Shown here: in pieces, positions 31,569 through 41,200 of the stretch
How positions within the stretch are numbered: position 1 is the first letter of the stretch
How the letters are laid out: the number at the start of each line of letters is the position of its first letter
Assembly: GCA_041751955.1 (NCBI GenBank)
Contig: JBGSIB010000075.1
Location: 50,590-114,589 of the forward strand
DNA from: UBA2040 sp041751955
Lineage (GTDB): Bacteria; Bacteroidota; Bacteroidia; Flavobacteriales_D; Crocinitomicaceae
DNA: 64,000 nt
Direction of reading: 5' to 3'
Position numbers and translations under genes: made by a program
The notes under the pieces: model-generated
The model's database searches: none
Told to the model about the DNA's origin: nothing
The model's input: the letters and a program-made list of their open reading frames with translations, nothing else

Positions 31569-32258
31569 ATGAAGGAAAGTGACATCGGTATTTTTTTGCA
31601 ACGTATTCCTTTTTCCGAAACGAGCGCCATTGTTAGTTATTTCACCGCCAATCACGGATTTCAAAAATTTCTATTTCTAGGAGCAAAAAAGAAGAACAAT
31701 TTGCTTTTTCCTTTAAACATTCAAGAGCTGTCTTATTTTTTCAGAAATGAAAGTGAATTAGGGAAATTAACCCAAGTGGAATCCACGATGGAAGTTCAGC
31801 ATCTTCCGTTTGACCCTATTCGATCGAGCATTGCTTTTTTCATTGCTGAAATACTTCAAAAATGCTTAACCCATACCGAGAAGGATGAGCGGCTTTTTGA
31901 ATTTTTGAGAGAGAAAGTCCGACAACTCGACCAAGATGATGAACTCGCCATGTTTCCCATTCTTTTTCTGCTGGAATTCACGTTTTATTTAGGTATCGAA
32001 CCACAAATATTGGAAGGAAAGAACTTACATTTTCATCTAGAAGATGGAATTTTTTCTACCTCTGCACAGCGAGACAGATTTTGTTCGGAAGTATGTTCTG
32101 ACGCTGTTTTAGCTCTTTTAGAAGGCCATGAGATACAATTGAATTATGCTCTCCGAAAGGAAACATTGGATGTCTTATTGATGTACTACAAACTGCATTT
32201 AGAACACTTTGGAAACATTAAATCCAAAGATGTTTTGGAAACGGTTTTAGAGCCATAA
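31569..32258 (+). CDS. recO: DNA repair protein RecO
   Basis: 229 aa. The N-terminus (GIFLQRIPFSETSAIVSYFTANHGFQKFLFLGAKKKNN) is the RecO OB-fold, with the typical 'F-x-E-x-x-x-I-V-x-x-x-T-x-x-x-G' pattern. The all-helical C-terminal domain follows (SSIAFFIAEILQKCLTHTEKDERLFEFL). RecO anneals SSB-coated strands and loads RecA with RecR. The Cys4 zinc motif of some RecO proteins is not complete here (only FCSEVCS). It is 1 bp after the PorZ-like gene, so the two form one unit. Confidence 0.88.
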   Translation: MKESDIGIFLQRIPFSETSAIVSYFTANHGFQKFLFLGAKKKNNLLFPLNIQELSYFFRNESELGKLTQVESTMEVQHLPFDPIRSSIAFFIAEILQKCLTHTEKDERLFEFLREKVRQLDQDDELAMFPILFLLEFTFYLGIEPQILEGKNLHFHLEDGIFSTSAQRDRFCSEVCSDAVLALLEGHEIQLNYALRKETLDVLLMYYKLHLEHFGNIKSKDVLETVLEP

Positions 32259-32287
32259 AAAAAAGCCGCACGCGAGGAACGACTTTT
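32259..32287 (+). terminator. Probable terminator after recO
   Basis: AAAAGCCG pairs with CGACTTTT apart from one mismatch around a 10-nt loop, directly after the recO stop, before the convergent lipoprotein gene. Confidence 0.5.
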
Positions 32288-32324
32288 AAAATTGCAAGCT
32301 GAGAGCCATTAATGAAACAATAAT

Positions 32325-34052
32325 TTATTCCGCATCCTTCTGCGGATTCTTGATAAATATAGTTGAAATATCTAAAATCTCCATAGGATTGGGCTCAAAA
32401 TTTTTCACTTTTTTATTTATCAATACAATAAAATCTCCGGTCAAGATGGGAACCACTGCCGCATCATCCACAATTTTTTGATCGCACTGAACGAAAAGTA
32501 GATTTCGAATTTCTTCATTTTGTTCTTTGTTGGCTCGTTCTAATAGATCATCGTATTCGGCATTGTTATAACGGAATGAGTTAATGGTGTTGTTGCTCGA
32601 CGAGATATTCCGACTGTAAAACAAACTTAAAAAAGATTCGGGATGCGGATAATCGGCAATCCAGCCGGCGCGCCATATTTTTGCTTTTCCTTCGGCAATG
32701 GCTTTATCTCTTTCGACAATGGTACACAATTTAATACCCAAATCGACACCCAAATTTTGTTTCAGTTGTGCTGCCAAACCCATCATTGCTTTGTGCATCG
32801 GGGAATTTTTTTGAGCGTTAACATAGATATCAATTTTTGGAAATCCCTTTCCTTTAGGGTATCCAGCTTCAGCCAATAATTTTTGGGCAGCGATTGTGTC
32901 GAAGGATAGATTTTTGACTTTGTAATTGGGATAAAAATCCAAAGGAGGAATGAAACCATTTTGTGCCGGCCAACCTTCTCCACCCAACCAATTGTTTACC
33001 AAAGATTTTTTATTAATCGCTTGATTGAAAGCTTTTCTGACCCGTACATCACTGAACTCAGCACTTTGATTCGCAAAAGCCAAATACATCACGCTCATAC
33101 TGGATTCTGAATGAACTTTGTGAATGACATTTTTGCCATCTTGAGCGTCCTCCAAGGTGCCCAGTAGATATTTGATTTCTTCTGCCGGAATATTGAGAAC
33201 CATATCTGTTTTTCGGTTTTGAAAATCAGCTAATTCTTCTTTTTTACTCTGGTAATACGTCATCTCGAAACCGTTCAGATATGGCAAGCGATTTCCATAT
33301 TTATCAAATTTCCAATACCTATCGAAGCGATTTAGTTTTACCCTTTCAGGCGTTATTTCTTCCAACATAAATGGTCCAGTGCCAACAGGATGGGCAATAA
33401 TTGCATCGCCATATTCATCCCAAGCTTCTTTTGCAATAATGCCAAGATTACTGTGTGATAATATTTTTTCGAAACCTGCAAAAGGTTCTATTAAATCAAT
33501 GGTTATCTGGTGTTTACCAGTAATTTTTATGCCTGATACTCCCGTAGAGTTTAGCTTGTTTTTTGTTTGTTGGTTGTATTCTTTGGCTCCTTTTATTCGG
33601 TTGATTAATAAAAAACTGGATTTATTTAATTTTAATCCCGAGCAGGCAAAATCCAAGGAAAATTTCACATCCTTGGCCGTAAGCTTTTTACTCTTTCCTG
33701 AAAAACAATCGTCGGCGTGAAAATAGACGTCTTTTCTGATATTCAAGGTATATTTCAAACCGTCAGCACTTACTTTGAAATCTTTGGCAATGTGAGGAAC
33801 AGTTTGCTTGGACCGAGGATCAAATTTCAGTAAGGACTCAAAAATTTGATAGGTGACATCTCTGGTGAATTTAATGGTGCCCACATGTGGCAAAAGGCCT
33901 TCTACTTTTTCCGGTGATTGTATTTTAAAAATACCACCATAAAAAACGCCTCCTTTTCCAGGTTGAGATTCATTTGAATCTACATCATCACCACAGGATG
34001 ACACAACCAAACTCGTTACTATAAAAAACAATATGGTATTTATCCTCTTCAT
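32325..34052 (-). CDS. ABC transporter substrate-binding lipoprotein, oligopeptide type (SBP_bac_5)
   Basis: 575 aa. Lipobox VVSSC gives lipidated Cys20. The mature protein has the family-5 binding fold: LLPHVGTIKFTRDVTYQIFE, YTLNIRKDVYFHADDCF, a signature region HPVGTGPFMLEE, FSDVRVRKAFNQAINKKSLV and IWRAGWIADYPHPESFLSLF. It would bind oligopeptides in the periplasm and feed a Dpp/Opp-type importer. No permease or ATPase gene is next to it; an orphan binding protein is common in this phylum. Monocistronic, convergent with recO and followed by nothing on its strand. Confidence 0.88.
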   Translation of the reverse strand: MKRINTILFFIVTSLVVSSCGDDVDSNESQPGKGGVFYGGIFKIQSPEKVEGLLPHVGTIKFTRDVTYQIFESLLKFDPRSKQTVPHIAKDFKVSADGLKYTLNIRKDVYFHADDCFSGKSKKLTAKDVKFSLDFACSGLKLNKSSFLLINRIKGAKEYNQQTKNKLNSTGVSGIKITGKHQITIDLIEPFAGFEKILSHSNLGIIAKEAWDEYGDAIIAHPVGTGPFMLEEITPERVKLNRFDRYWKFDKYGNRLPYLNGFEMTYYQSKKEELADFQNRKTDMVLNIPAEEIKYLLGTLEDAQDGKNVIHKVHSESSMSVMYLAFANQSAEFSDVRVRKAFNQAINKKSLVNNWLGGEGWPAQNGFIPPLDFYPNYKVKNLSFDTIAAQKLLAEAGYPKGKGFPKIDIYVNAQKNSPMHKAMMGLAAQLKQNLGVDLGIKLCTIVERDKAIAEGKAKIWRAGWIADYPHPESFLSLFYSRNISSSNNTINSFRYNNAEYDDLLERANKEQNEEIRNLLFVQCDQKIVDDAAVVPILTGDFIVLINKKVKNFEPNPMEILDISTIFIKNPQKDAE

Positions 34053-34092
34053 TTATCTACCAAGTACTAACGAATATAGTGAATTTCAAGAA

Positions 34093-35064
34093 CTAAAGGT
34101 AACCAAGTTTCGCACGTGTTCGTGTAAGCACTTCTTTTGCTACTTTTCGTGCTTTCTCCGCGCCCTTACTTAAATGGAGGTCAATCTCAACCTTATTCTC
34201 CATTAAATAGTTGTAATGTTCTCTTTCTCTGGTAAATTTTTCAAGGATTAGTTCAAAAAGGGCTTGTTTAGCATGTCCATAACCGTAATTTCCAGCTAAA
34301 TATTTACCCCTCATTTCTTCAGTTTGACTAGACGAAGCTAGCAATTTATACAAAGCAAATATTTTACAGGTATCTGGATCTTTGGGTTCTTCCAATTCTT
34401 TACTATCGGTTTGAATAGACATTACTTGTTTGCGCAAGGCCTTGTCTGGCAAGAAAATATCAACAAAATTGTTGCGAGACTTACTCATTTTTTCGCCATC
34501 GGTTCCAGGAACAATCTTAGTATCTTCATTGACTTTCACTTCTGGTACAACAAATGTTTCTCCCATTTGGAGATTAAATTTATTGGCTACATCTCTGGTG
34601 ATTTCTAGGTGTTGTTCTTGATCTTTACCTACGGGAACTTCGTTGGCGTCGTACAATAAAATATCTGCTGCCATTAAAATCGGATAGGTGAAAAGCGCAC
34701 CGTTTACGTCACTCAATCGATCTGCTTTATCTTTGAAAGAATGCGCTAAAGTTAAACGCTGAAAAGGGAAAAAGCTCAGCAAATACCACATCAATTCAGT
34801 TACTTCTGGAATATCGCTCTGACGATAAAAAACTGTTCTTTTGGTGTCCAAACCACAAGCTAACCATACGGCAGCTGTGGAATAGGTGTTTTGCATCATC
34901 ACATTTTTATCTTTGATTTGGGTCAAAGAATGCAGATCCGCAATGAAAAGAAAAGAATCGTTTTTTGGATCTTTCGCCATTTCTATGGCAGGAAGAATGG
35001 CTCCTAATAAATTTCCTAAATGAGGAGTTCCTGTGCTCTGAAGGCCTGTTAATATGCGCGGCAT
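34093..35064 (-). CDS. trpS: Tryptophan-tRNA ligase
   Basis: 323 aa, a typical bacterial TrpRS. The HIGH-like motif is TGTPHLGNLLGA (residues 11-22) and the KMSKS motif is GEKMSKSRNN (190-199, Lys192-Ser196). LFTYPILMAADILLYDANEV and VPVGKDQEQHLE are class Ic signature stretches that bind tryptophan and ATP. It charges tRNA-Trp. The C-terminus ends normally (RAKLGYL). A promoter element 15 bp upstream (35079-35086) leaves a leader of only a few nucleotides. Confidence 0.97.
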   Translation of the reverse strand: MPRILTGLQSTGTPHLGNLLGAILPAIEMAKDPKNDSFLFIADLHSLTQIKDKNVMMQNTYSTAAVWLACGLDTKRTVFYRQSDIPEVTELMWYLLSFFPFQRLTLAHSFKDKADRLSDVNGALFTYPILMAADILLYDANEVPVGKDQEQHLEITRDVANKFNLQMGETFVVPEVKVNEDTKIVPGTDGEKMSKSRNNFVDIFLPDKALRKQVMSIQTDSKELEEPKDPDTCKIFALYKLLASSSQTEEMRGKYLAGNYGYGHAKQALFELILEKFTREREHYNYLMENKVEIDLHLSKGAEKARKVAKEVLTRTRAKLGYL

Positions 35065-35078
35065 TTTACTTTTTTTCT

Positions 35079-35086
35079 CAAAATTA
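35079..35086 (-). promoter_or_regulatory. -7 element of trpS
   Basis: Minus-strand TAATTTTG fits TAnnTTTG, ending 14 bp before the ATG at 35064. Confidence 0.6.
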
Positions 35087-35140
35087 CAATTTATAACGCA
35101 TTTTTAATATCGCTTTGGTGGCAAAGGCTCTTCCTTTGAC

Positions 35141-35148
35141 TATTTTTG
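35141..35148 (+). promoter_or_regulatory. -7 element of plsC
   Basis: TATTTTTG ends only 4 bp before the ATG at 35153. With a normal start point 5-7 nt downstream, the message would be leaderless. Confidence 0.6.
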
Positions 35149-35152
35149 AGTC

Positions 35153-35878
35153 ATGAAATGGGTTAAAGCCATCTTTACAAATCTTTGGAAATTGTATATT
35201 GGAAGTATTTTCTCCATCACGGCCATTCTATTGTATCCCTTTTTCTTGTTTATTTTGGCTTTACCAGATGGTAGAAAAAAATCCTTTTCCATGTTTGTAC
35301 TTTGGAGTCGGATGATACAGATTTTTTGCTGTTATCCTTCCAGAAAAAATAAAAAGCTACAAACCAATGGTAAACCTTTTGTTCTAATTGCTAATCATAC
35401 TTCGTATCTCGATATATTCTTGATGTTTTCTGTTTTTCCTGAACATCCATTTTTGTTCATGGGCAAAAGCGAAATTTTGGGTTATCCAATTTTGAAAACT
35501 TATTTCAAAAACTTGAATATTCCCGTCAATAGAGGAAATAAAACGCAAGCAGGGAGAGCATTTGTTGCCGCCAGAAAAGCAATTGACGAAGGTTTTTCAG
35601 TTTGTATTTTCCCAGAAGGGGGTATTCCAGATCTCAATGCTCCTGAAATGGCTCGTTTTAAAGATGGGGCATTTCTCCTAGCCCAAAAAACGGGTGTGCC
35701 AGTTGTGCCAGTTACTTTCATGAATCACTATAAATTGTTTTCAGATCCAGATGATTTTTTCGGCCCGGCACATCCAGGGATGTCAAAAGTTTATCTTCAC
35801 GATTTCCAATATGTTAAGGATGACAATTTAAAAGAAGTGAAACAAACTTGTCGTGATTTGATTGCCTCCAAACTATAA
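35153..35878 (+). CDS. plsC: 1-acyl-sn-glycerol-3-phosphate acyltransferase
   Basis: 241 aa with one or two N-terminal membrane helices (about 15-38). The acyltransferase motifs are in order: ANHTSYLD (His82 and Asp87 of H-x4-D), a PVNRG block near 124-128, FPEGG near residue 152 and VPVVPVTF near 185. It acylates lysophosphatidic acid at sn-2 to make phosphatidic acid on the inner membrane. It stands 57 bp before gatC, which has its own promoter, so the two may be partly independent. Confidence 0.92.
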   Translation: MKWVKAIFTNLWKLYIGSIFSITAILLYPFFLFILALPDGRKKSFSMFVLWSRMIQIFCCYPSRKNKKLQTNGKPFVLIANHTSYLDIFLMFSVFPEHPFLFMGKSEILGYPILKTYFKNLNIPVNRGNKTQAGRAFVAARKAIDEGFSVCIFPEGGIPDLNAPEMARFKDGAFLLAQKTGVPVVPVTFMNHYKLFSDPDDFFGPAHPGMSKVYLHDFQYVKDDNLKEVKQTCRDLIASKL

Positions 35879-35898
35879 TTTCTTCCGAAGGAATTGCT

Positions 35899-35906
35899 TA
35901 AATTTG
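35899..35906 (+). promoter_or_regulatory. -7 element of gatC
   Basis: TAAATTTG followed by C, full TAnnTTTG match, 19 bp before the ATG at 35926. Confidence 0.65.
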
Positions 35907-35925
35907 CCAACTCAAATATATAGAA

Positions 35926-36213
35926 ATGAAAATTACAGACGAAGTTATTGATCACATTGCCCACCTCGCTCGATTGGAGTTTGAAGGAGATAAAAAGCAA
36001 ATTATCAAAAACGACATGGAACGTATCATTACGTTTATGGAGAAACTTCAAGAAATGGATACGGATAATGTTGAACCATTAATTTTCATGTCGGATGAGG
36101 TGAATGTTCTCCGCGAAGATGTTGCGAAAGTAACTGTCACGCAGGAACAAGCCTTGAGCAATGCCCCCAAAAAAGATTCTGATTATTTCCGCATACCGAA
36201 GGTGTTGGGGTAA
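35926..36213 (+). CDS. gatC: Aspartyl/glutamyl-tRNA amidotransferase subunit C
   Basis: 95 aa, the usual size. IDHIAHLARLEFEGDKKQ is the typical N-terminal helix of GatC, followed by MERIITFMEKLQEMDTDNVE and the C-terminal FRIPKVLG, which wraps GatA. GatCAB converts Glu-tRNA(Gln) or Asp-tRNA(Asn) to the amide form. gatA and gatB are not in the window. A strong bidirectional terminator follows. Confidence 0.95.
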   Translation: MKITDEVIDHIAHLARLEFEGDKKQIIKNDMERIITFMEKLQEMDTDNVEPLIFMSDEVNVLREDVAKVTVTQEQALSNAPKKDSDYFRIPKVLG

Positions 36214-36224
36214 AAAATATATCC

Positions 36225-36270
36225 AAAAAAAACGGCGGGGCGAAATATTTTTCGCCCCGCCGTTTTTTTT
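36225..36270. terminator. Strong bidirectional terminator between gatC and sodA
   Basis: CGGCGGGGCGAAA (36233-36245) pairs perfectly with TTTCGCCCCGCCG (36250-36262) around a 4-nt loop, flanked by eight A and eight T. It ends both convergent transcripts. Confidence 0.95.
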
Positions 36271-36280
36271 ATTTTGAATT

Positions 36281-36880
36281 TTATTTCGCTGCAGCGTATC
36301 TATCTGCTACCGCATTCCAATCAATTACGTTGAAAAACGCACCAATGTAATCTGGACGACGGTTTTGGTAATTCAAGTAATAAGCATGTTCACAAACATC
36401 CAATCCTAAAATCGGTGTTCCTTCACAACCTTCACCCATCAATGGATTATCTTGATTCGCTGTTGAGCAAACACATAGTTTCCCTTCACAAACACACAAC
36501 CAAGCCCAACCTGAACCGAAACGTGTTGCTGCTGCTTTTGAAAATTCTTCTTTGAAAGCGTCAAACGAACCAAACGTTGCGTCGATGTCTGCTGCCAAAT
36601 CTCCTGTTGGATTTCCGCCAGCGTTTGGCGCCATAACAGACCAAAACAAACTGTGGTTGTAGAAACCACCGCCGTTATTGCGAACTGCAGGTTTGTCTTT
36701 ACATACTTTCAAGATTTCTTCAATGCTCATGTTGGCCATATCTGTGCCTTCAATTGCAGCGTTTAAGTTGTTGGTATATCCTTGGTGGTGTTTTGAGTAA
36801 TGAATCTCCATGGTGCGCGCATCAATGTGCGGCTCCAAAGCGTCATATGCATATCCTAATTTTGGTAGTTCGAAAGCCAT
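36281..36880 (-). CDS. sodA: Superoxide dismutase, Mn/Fe family
   Basis: 199 aa. The four metal ligands are His27 (EIHYSKHHQGY), His76 (GGGFYNHSLFW), Asp161 and His165 (LGLDVCEHAYYLNYQ). The active-site Gln143 comes from the C-terminal half (ANQDNP), which favours manganese over iron. There is no signal peptide, so it is cytoplasmic. It dismutates superoxide to hydrogen peroxide and oxygen. Six cysteines, including WLCVCEGKLCVCS at ~128-140, are more than usual and could make it thiol-sensitive. It has its own promoter and shares a terminator with gatC. Confidence 0.96.
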   Translation of the reverse strand: MAFELPKLGYAYDALEPHIDARTMEIHYSKHHQGYTNNLNAAIEGTDMANMSIEEILKVCKDKPAVRNNGGGFYNHSLFWSVMAPNAGGNPTGDLAADIDATFGSFDAFKEEFSKAAATRFGSGWAWLCVCEGKLCVCSTANQDNPLMGEGCEGTPILGLDVCEHAYYLNYQNRRPDYIGAFFNVIDWNAVADRYAAAK

Positions 36881-36913
36881 TTTATTTGAGTTTTGTATGA
36901 TTAATTTCTATAC

Positions 36914-36921
36914 CAAAGGTA
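36914..36921 (-). promoter_or_regulatory. -7 element of sodA
   Basis: Minus-strand TACCTTTG fits TAnnTTTG, 33 bp before the ATG at 36880. Confidence 0.6.
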
Positions 36922-36925
36922 ACAA

Positions 36926-38206
36926 TTATTTCCCATATTTGTTTTTGTAGCGCTGGTAGAGGTCAAACTGACGATTCTCCAAAAGCACCCATTTTCCGTC
37001 CATCAAGGCCATAGTCAAGTTGTTGCTCACCATATCCAAAGCTCCTCCAGTTGAAACAAAAAGTGTTGCTTTTTTGCCAACTTCAACTGAACCATAGTAC
37101 TTATCGATTCCCATTATCTCGCAGGAACTTAGGCTGACAGAGCGAAGTGCTTGTTCCGCTGTCAAACCAAATCCTAAAGTATGTCCAGCTAGAAAGGGAA
37201 TGTTTCGAGCATTCATCGCTTCCATGTCACCCTCGTTTTGCAGACAAAAAGAAACGCCGGCTTCTTGTAAAATACCGGGTAAGCGATAAGGTAAATCAAT
37301 CGGATCGTCCTCATTTTCTGGTAAGGCATGTATACGAGGCAACATCACAGGGATTTTAGCATCACGTAATTGATCGGTTATCAAATAACTGTCATACCCG
37401 CCAACGATAACAGGATATTTAATATTGAATTCTTTGCAAAAATCAAGAATGTCCAAGAGTTGCTGCAATTCGTTGGCATGAATATAAAGTCTCTTTTTCC
37501 CATCTATACATCCTTTCATGGATTCTAAACGAAGTTCAGGAATTTCGTGTTCTTTTTTATCTGCATATGCAGCAGCCATTTTGAAAAAATCATAAATTTT
37601 CTTTTTACCTTCAGCGTAGTTGTTTTTTCTTGTTTCAGCTTCTTTGCTATCAACCGCTGCGTTTCTTCCTCGGAAAGAACTCGGCCAATTCAAATGGATT
37701 CCATCGTCTTGTCGAACGGCGGCGTCTTCCCAATTCCAACCGTCCAAATGCATGATAGAAGAACTTCCTGAAATACTTCCACCGCGAGGAGTGATTTGTG
37801 TGATCAAGACCCCATTGGAACGGACCGTTGCAATGACTTCAGATTCGACGTTATAAGCAATCAAAGCGCGAATATGAGGATTAAACTGACCCACTTCATC
37901 GAAATCACGTGTTGCTCGAACGGCATCAATTTCGGTCAAACCTAAGGTAGAATTTGGCGCCACCAAACCGGGATACATGTGCTGTCCTTTGAGGTCGATA
38001 ATGGTATCAAATTCATTGGGTTTTGGAGAATAAACCAAACTGTTTTTAACCAAAGTGATTTTATCGCCTACAATTCCAACTGCGGCACTTTCCATTGTTT
38101 CACCGTTTCCCACATGAAGATAAGCATTGACAAACAAGATGCTTTTCTCTTTTTGTGATAATGAAAATGAGGAAATGAATAAAGAAAATATAATGAGTTT
38201 TTTCAT
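36926..38206 (-). CDS. Amidohydrolase-family protein without the HxH metal motif
   Basis: 426 aa with a signal peptide (to about residue 18). It has the amidohydrolase frame: a small beta domain (GDKITLVKNSLVY), a barrel entry MYPGLVAPNSTLGLTEIDAV and a C-terminal strand set (GSVEVGKKATLFVSTGGALD). Active amidohydrolases have G-x-I-D-x-H-x-H at the entry; here it is GLVAPNSTLG, so the first metal ligands are missing. HTLGFGLTAEQALRSVSLSS marks the usual second half. It may be catalytically dead and act as a partner of the upstream protein, whose gene ends 3 bp before this start. Periplasmic. Confidence 0.75.
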   Translation of the reverse strand: MKKLIIFSLFISSFSLSQKEKSILFVNAYLHVGNGETMESAAVGIVGDKITLVKNSLVYSPKPNEFDTIIDLKGQHMYPGLVAPNSTLGLTEIDAVRATRDFDEVGQFNPHIRALIAYNVESEVIATVRSNGVLITQITPRGGSISGSSSIMHLDGWNWEDAAVRQDDGIHLNWPSSFRGRNAAVDSKEAETRKNNYAEGKKKIYDFFKMAAAYADKKEHEIPELRLESMKGCIDGKKRLYIHANELQQLLDILDFCKEFNIKYPVIVGGYDSYLITDQLRDAKIPVMLPRIHALPENEDDPIDLPYRLPGILQEAGVSFCLQNEGDMEAMNARNIPFLAGHTLGFGLTAEQALRSVSLSSCEIMGIDKYYGSVEVGKKATLFVSTGGALDMVSNNLTMALMDGKWVLLENRQFDLYQRYKNKYGK

Positions 38207-38209
38207 AGC

Positions 38210-41200
38210 TTAATGATGATTTGATTCTGTTGATCCTTCTTCTCCAATGGTGTCGCAATGAAAATGTTTGTTTCTCTTTTTGAAGAATGGTAGTTTTTTC
38301 TCGCCTTTTTCATTGGCTTTTAACATGGAAGATAGTATGCGCGCTTTTTCTGCAGCATCTCTTTTCATGAGCTCAGCATCTTTGCTCCGCTCATAAAGTA
38401 TTTCACCATCAACTATGGTAATTTCTGCTCTGGCTTGCGCCGAAAGAGGATTGTCGGACCACAAAACGATATCAGCGTCTTTTCCTACTTTCAAACTTCC
38501 CATTCTATCATCCAAATGGAGCAACTTGGCAGGATTTAAGGTGACCAATTTTAAAGCATCTTCTTCCGACATTCCGCCGTATTTGACGGCTTTGGCTGCT
38601 TCTTGATTCAAACGTCTTCCCATTTCAGCGTCGTCTGAATTAATGGCAACTACTACGCCTTGTTCTTGCATGAGCGCCGCGTTGTATGGAATAGCATCTT
38701 TTACTTCGTATTTGTAGGCCCACCAATCTGCAAAAGTCGAACCTCCAGCCCCATGCGCCGCCATTTTATCTGCCAATTTATAGCCTTCCAAAATATGTGT
38801 GAAGGTATTTATTTTGAAGCCCATGGAATCAGCCATGTGCATCAGCATGTTGATTTCACTTTGTACATAAGAGTGACATGTAATAAATCGTTTTGAATTC
38901 AAAATTTCAACCAAAGCTTCCATTTCTAAATCTTTTCGATACGTGCCTGAAGCTTTTTCTTTTTCATAAGCTTTTGCTTTGGTGAAGGCATCGTAGAAAA
39001 CTTGTTCAACTCCCATGCGCGTTTGCGGAAAGCGAACCGTATTGAAATCGCCCCAATTTGCTTGCTTAACATTTTCACCTAAAGCAAATTTGATGAATTT
39101 CGGAGCGTCTTTGATCAACATATCCATTGGATTGTAGCCCCATTTTAACTTAATCAAAGCAGATTGCCCGCCAATTGGGTTAGCTGAACCGTGTAACAAT
39201 TGTGAGGCCGTAACTCCGCCAGAAAGTTGGCGATAAATGTTAATGTCATCTGCATCTACAACATCACCTATGCTAACTTCAGCCGTAACAGCTTGCCCAC
39301 TTTCATTTACACCTTTGGAAATTGCGATGTGCGAATGTTCGTCTATGATTCCTGGGGTGAGATGTTTTCCTGTTCCATCGATTACACGAGCGCCATTTGC
39401 AGATACATTCGCACCTATCGCAGTGATCTTTCCGCCAGAAATCAGAATGTTTCCTTTTTCAATGATGCCATCCGCTTCGTTGGTCCAAAGTGTGACATCT
39501 TTTATAAATATGCTTTCTTTTTTCAAGGAATCCGTGCGACCAAAAGCCATTAATGGGACATAATTTCTCAGTAAAGTATCTTGCGAAATGCTATATTTTT
39601 TTGGATCGACAGAGTCTTTGAATTTTTTATTGCGAACAGCCGACCATTTAATCCATGTTCCCGTTGGAATTTGTCCCGAACCTTCAAATACGGCTAGTTT
39701 CTCACTGAATTTACCTTTTAAATTAACAGAACCGTTCCATTCTTCGTTGTGAACAGCAAACTGAATGACAACATCATTGCCCAAAACGTCTATGAACGGA
39801 ATAATTTTAATACTATCCGTAACCAGTGGATCAGGATTGGCATATTGAATTTTACCGGTTGGTTTTTCTTGCGTTCCTCCTATTTCAATTGGAAATGACT
39901 TTCCATCAATGATTAAGTTAAAGTTCCCACGAATATCAATCACAGATGTTGTTTTATAGACATTTTGTATCCCGTTGATCCATACTTCTAGAACTTCACT
40001 TTTTTCTTCAAAAGGATTTCCCATATAAATCGTGAAACAAGCTTTTTTGCCTTTATCCAAAGTGCCTAGTAGACTTTCGACTTTGAGCATTTTTGCAGGA
40101 ATTGTCGTCAAAGCAGCAAGTGCATCGCTAGCTGGAAGTCCGGCTTCAATCAGTTTCTGAAGGTTGGTCCAAAATTCTGCTGGCGAACTAACACCATGTG
40201 TCGAAAGAGCAAATTCCAATCCGGCATCTTTCATGATTTTTGGATTAGAAGGCGCCAATTCCCAATGTTTTAAAACGCTTAAAGGAATTTGACGACTGAT
40301 ATAAGGATCAGTAACGTCGTAAGCGGCTGGAAAATTCATAGGCAGAACCAATCTTGCATTTATGTTTTTCAAATCTTTTACAGCAACGTATTCATTTCCA
40401 GATCCAAAGTAAACCATATCAAGCGAAAATTCTTTTGCGATTTTGTCGGCTCTAAGTATTTCCCATTTGTCCTCGGTTTGAAAAAATAAGGGTAATTTCA
40501 ATTGAGTTTTATAGGCTTCCAAAGAAAGATCATAAGGCGCAGTGCTGCTTTTTTCATACCATTGGAAATCATATAAAGATTGTCGCAAAAGAGCAATACT
40601 TCCCATTTGTGAACTGGGGTAGGTTTGTCGCGATACGCCAGCATCGAGTGAAAAATAGGCAGCCACTTGTGGCAAGAGCATGTTTTTATGAATCTCTTCA
40701 TTCCCCAATGAAACTAAGGTTCCCGTTCCTTGAGCTATTCCATCTTGAAAATGTGAAACAGCAAAACCAAACCCCATTTTATGTAAATTGACATTTGCTT
40801 TGGAATCAATCGTATAGTTTTGACTCGCAACAGATTCTGGATGTATCGCTTCATTCCAATAGTATGCCCCTTGCTTCGAACTTTCTAACTGTGGCCTAAA
40901 GCTCCATTCATTAACTTTTACTTGGGGCAATCCAACATTAGAATTCAATTCAATAAATGATGGAACTATCGTTTTCCCTTCTCCATCAATAACCACTGTT
41001 CCTTTCGGAATGATGACAATCTTGCCAATTTCAACGATTTCATTGTCGCGAAAAAGTATAGTTCCGCTTTCAATTGTCTGCGTTGGACTCACAATAATGC
41101 GTGCGTTTTTTATCGCGACACAAGGATTTGGAGTCGGTTTTACGCCATTTGTTGGATGATTTTCTTGTGAAAACCCACAAAATGGTAATAAAACAAGAAG

